From NCBI GenBank assembly GCA_013398955.1, contig VWPU01017667.1, positions 124,001 through 188,000 of the forward strand: 64,000 nucleotides of DNA, read 5' to 3'. Shown piece by piece: positions 61,701 through 64,000 of the stretch. The translations under genes and the position numbers were made by a program. Within the stretch, counting starts at the first letter, position 1. The number at the start of each line of letters is the position of its first letter. A model generated the notes under the pieces. It worked only from the letters and a program-made list of their open reading frames with translations, made no database searches and was not told the origin of the DNA. The DNA is from Callaeas wilsoni. Its lineage: Eukaryota; Chordata; Aves; Passeriformes; Callaeidae.

Positions 61701-64000
61701 AGTGCCCATTCTGCTGCAGGACTGCCCTACTGCTGCCCCGCCTGCATGCCAGGCCCTCAGCATCACCAACCCTGCTTCAGAAAAGGGAAGAGCATCACAG
61801 CATCTGGCTTTGTCCTGGGCTTTTATTTGCACCAGGCCTGGAGAAGAGTGAAATGATGCCCACCACATCACCTGGCAGCAGTAAGAGTGGCAGCATTAGT
61901 GTCATTACCCTGAACTGGACCATATGGCAGCACTCATCCTGCTGGGAATGTGAGGCAGAGCCAGCTGCGTGCTTGAACACAGGGACAGTGTGGCTGCAGT
62001 CACCTGAGAACAATTGAGGGGAGTGCCTCCCTGCCCTAAAGATATGCCGTGCTGCTGGAGGGAGGCCCCATGGCCTCGTGCCATGGGGTTATCAGCAGGA
62101 GAGAGGGTTCCATGGTCCAAGAGACAATGGGTAAGAAAAGCACTGTGCTTGGCAAAAAGTATCTGACGAACCACATCCAGAAGCCCTTTGAAGGAGAAAA
62201 CCTCCGTTCTCCCTTGGATATGCTGGAGTACTTAATAAATAACTGTAATTAAGCGTGAGGTGGTAGCTTAAGAGCTCGTTCCCAGAAGTTAACATCAAAA
62301 CACTTGCTCTTAGCACTTAAAGAGACAATATGAAAGCAGACTTCACGCACAGATGAAAGTAGAATTGTCAGGAGGGGCTGGAGAGCCCTGGATATGTGTA
62401 CACCGCTTCTCCAGAGAGCTCGAGGAAAAGGTCTCCGGAAGCAAAAGAGTCACTTGTGTAATAATGAATGGTGATGGAGAAAGCACCAATTTGCAGGGAG
62501 GTGGGAGTGAGTTTTAAAACAGGATATGAGGAATCATAGGGGGAGAAGAGGTGTGTGATCTTTCTTAGGTTGTCCTGCAGCTCCCCACACCCCACTAAGT
62601 GTGCAGCAGCTTGAGTCCCACCTCTCCTGTAGCCACCCCTCAGTCCAGGAGCTTCCCTGCCCCACTGCAGGAACAGCCACAGCACACCCAAGCCCTCTGA
62701 TACTGGTGGGAATGCACATTTAAGGTGAAGTGATTACTGCAGACTTCTTTACAGGAGATGTCTTAAGGGTTGGAAGAAGAGGAAGGAGAAAGAGAATATT
62801 TTTTTAATTGAAAATCAATGATCTTGCCCTCAGGCAGGTGGCACGGTGTGGCTGGTGCAGCCCGGCACTGCTGGGGCTGCTGGAGAAGGAGGTGCTCACG
62901 GCCGGCTCTGCCACGTGCTTGCCGAGGGCCAAGTCTAAGCTGCTGCGAAGTGCCTTTATCCTCTGCTCCCATAAAAACACCGTGAAAAGCATTCCCAGGT
63001 CTGGGTTTCAGTCTCCTAATTGCTGCCGAAATCGAAAAGCATGAGGAGCCAAGGTCTCATTTGCCTTACAATGATCCTCTCCTGCCCTGGAACCTGGGCT
63101 GGTCTTAATTTGTCTTTGGTTCAGGCAAGAATGGACTAGGCAGACGTACATGTTATCTCTTGTTTTTTGGAAGCAGGGAGCCTATTGCACAACGCAGCTT
63201 GGTCTGGATGTGGATTAAAAATGCATGTGTTTGGGGCACTGTGAGCCAGGCTAGTCTGAGTTCCTTCGATCCAAAACAATACAAAGTATTACAAAGGGCT
63301 GATATGGATATAAGGAGACTCAATTGGACTGAATATTTTTTCCCAGTGGGACACACCAATCCCTTCTGTACGTGTGAGACCGTCTTAGCCAGAAGGGTTT
63401 TGTGCTCTCAGGGCAGAAGGAACTCCGGTGAAGTCAATGTAAATACACGGTAAAGCTTCAGCATCCCATCTGATGGGTGTGGGTCAGGAGCTTTCGGAGG
63501 GCAAGGTGATGCCGGTCCAGCTGGGGCAGGGAGGTTTGTCACCCTACGGGAGCTGAGGGCTTGGCCTCAGGTGTGCCTTCAGCTTCCTGCATTTCTTACA
63601 CGGCTTTTAACCTGAGGATTTACAAGTGTCAACTAATTGCATCCACATTAACAGCAGCCAAATATTAAGACAGCCCTTGAATGTCATTTCAAAGAAGCTG
63701 TTCCCAGACTAGGTCTCATGCAAATTCAGAAGGACAGGATAGATGTGTCAAAATTACATTGGGATAATGTTTGAAAACAACACTCAAAATGAGCTTGAGC
63801 TGAAACATGAGGAGAGCAGGTTGTTTAGGTTTAATGAACTGCTGAAGAAAAAGTATAGAAACTATTCTAGGAGGAGGGATGAAAAACACCTCTCTTCCTC
63901 TTGCAAAATGCCTCAGCACTAATGCTCCAGCACCCCCATCTTGCTTCCCTGTTTCTGGCCGTCGCTCTTTCCTTATGCCAAATACTTTTTTGCATTTTCT

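Larger units (their letters stand above)
42501..64000. other. Intergenic, more GC-rich stretch
   Basis: From about 42.5 kb onward the DNA is clearly richer in G and C, with many CTG, CAG and CCC words, so chance open frames become longer. None resembles a known protein or carries splice-consistent neighbours. Beyond the repeats and candidate regulatory sites listed separately I see nothing I can call. In human the next gene in this direction is FOSL2, followed by PLB1, so this may be FOSL2 upstream DNA. Confidence 0.6.

Noticed and set aside
1..64000. CRISPR arrays, tRNA or rRNA genes, operons, phage or bacterial systems
   Set aside because: No regularly spaced repeats, cloverleaf-like segments or dense gene runs are visible, and the window is plainly vertebrate nuclear DNA.
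58917..64000. First exon of FOSL2 at the right-hand end
   Set aside because: No frame in this stretch reads like the FOSL2 N terminus or its basic leucine zipper, so the gene, if adjacent, begins outside the window.

Overview
This is a window of vertebrate nuclear DNA, almost certainly from a bird. The evidence is a single gene split by long AT-rich introns with GT-AG junctions, a 5'-truncated CR1 retrotransposon ending in the ATTCTATG-type tail typical of birds, further CR1-clade LINE remains, and ancient amniote SINE remains. There are no operons, ribosome binding sites or prokaryotic genes. Most open reading frames here are chance frames in introns or intergenic DNA.

The only protein-coding gene I can support is the 3' half of BABAM2 (also called BRE or BRCC45), on the + strand. 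Five coding exons (291-390, 2345-2415, 3922-4004, 18740-18893, 37086-37149) join with matching splice phases. They encode the last 156 complete residues, ending in a TAG stop at 37147-37149. The product is a scaffold subunit of the BRCA1-A and BRISC deubiquitinase complexes. The first part of the gene lies to the left of the window. A 3' UTR follows, with a plausible AATAAA signal at 37923.

The introns (4.0-18.7 kb and 18.9-37.1 kb are the long ones) hold an old CR1 ORF2 fragment (about 9.8-10.2 kb, minus), a decayed intronless reading frame of unknown parentage (about 21.0-21.9 kb, minus), a younger CR1 3' end (23.1-23.6 kb, plus) and a long, very old CR1/L3-type LINE fragment (about 25.7-27.5 kb, minus). 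There is also a group of AP-1-type sites at 15.0-15.8 kb.

From about 38 kb to the end I see no gene. At about 42.5 kb the base composition shifts from AT-rich to more GC-rich. This intergenic part holds MIR-like SINE remains (about 47.4, 52.0 and 52.9 kb), an old palindromic-repeat remnant (49.1 kb), simple repeats, CRE-like sites (54.8-55.2 kb) and a small CpG-rich patch with a TATA-like motif (58.55-58.74 kb). In human the gene after BABAM2 is FOSL2, so this stretch may be its upstream regulatory DNA. That is inference from known gene order, not something seen here. I found no sign of a novel multi-gene system.
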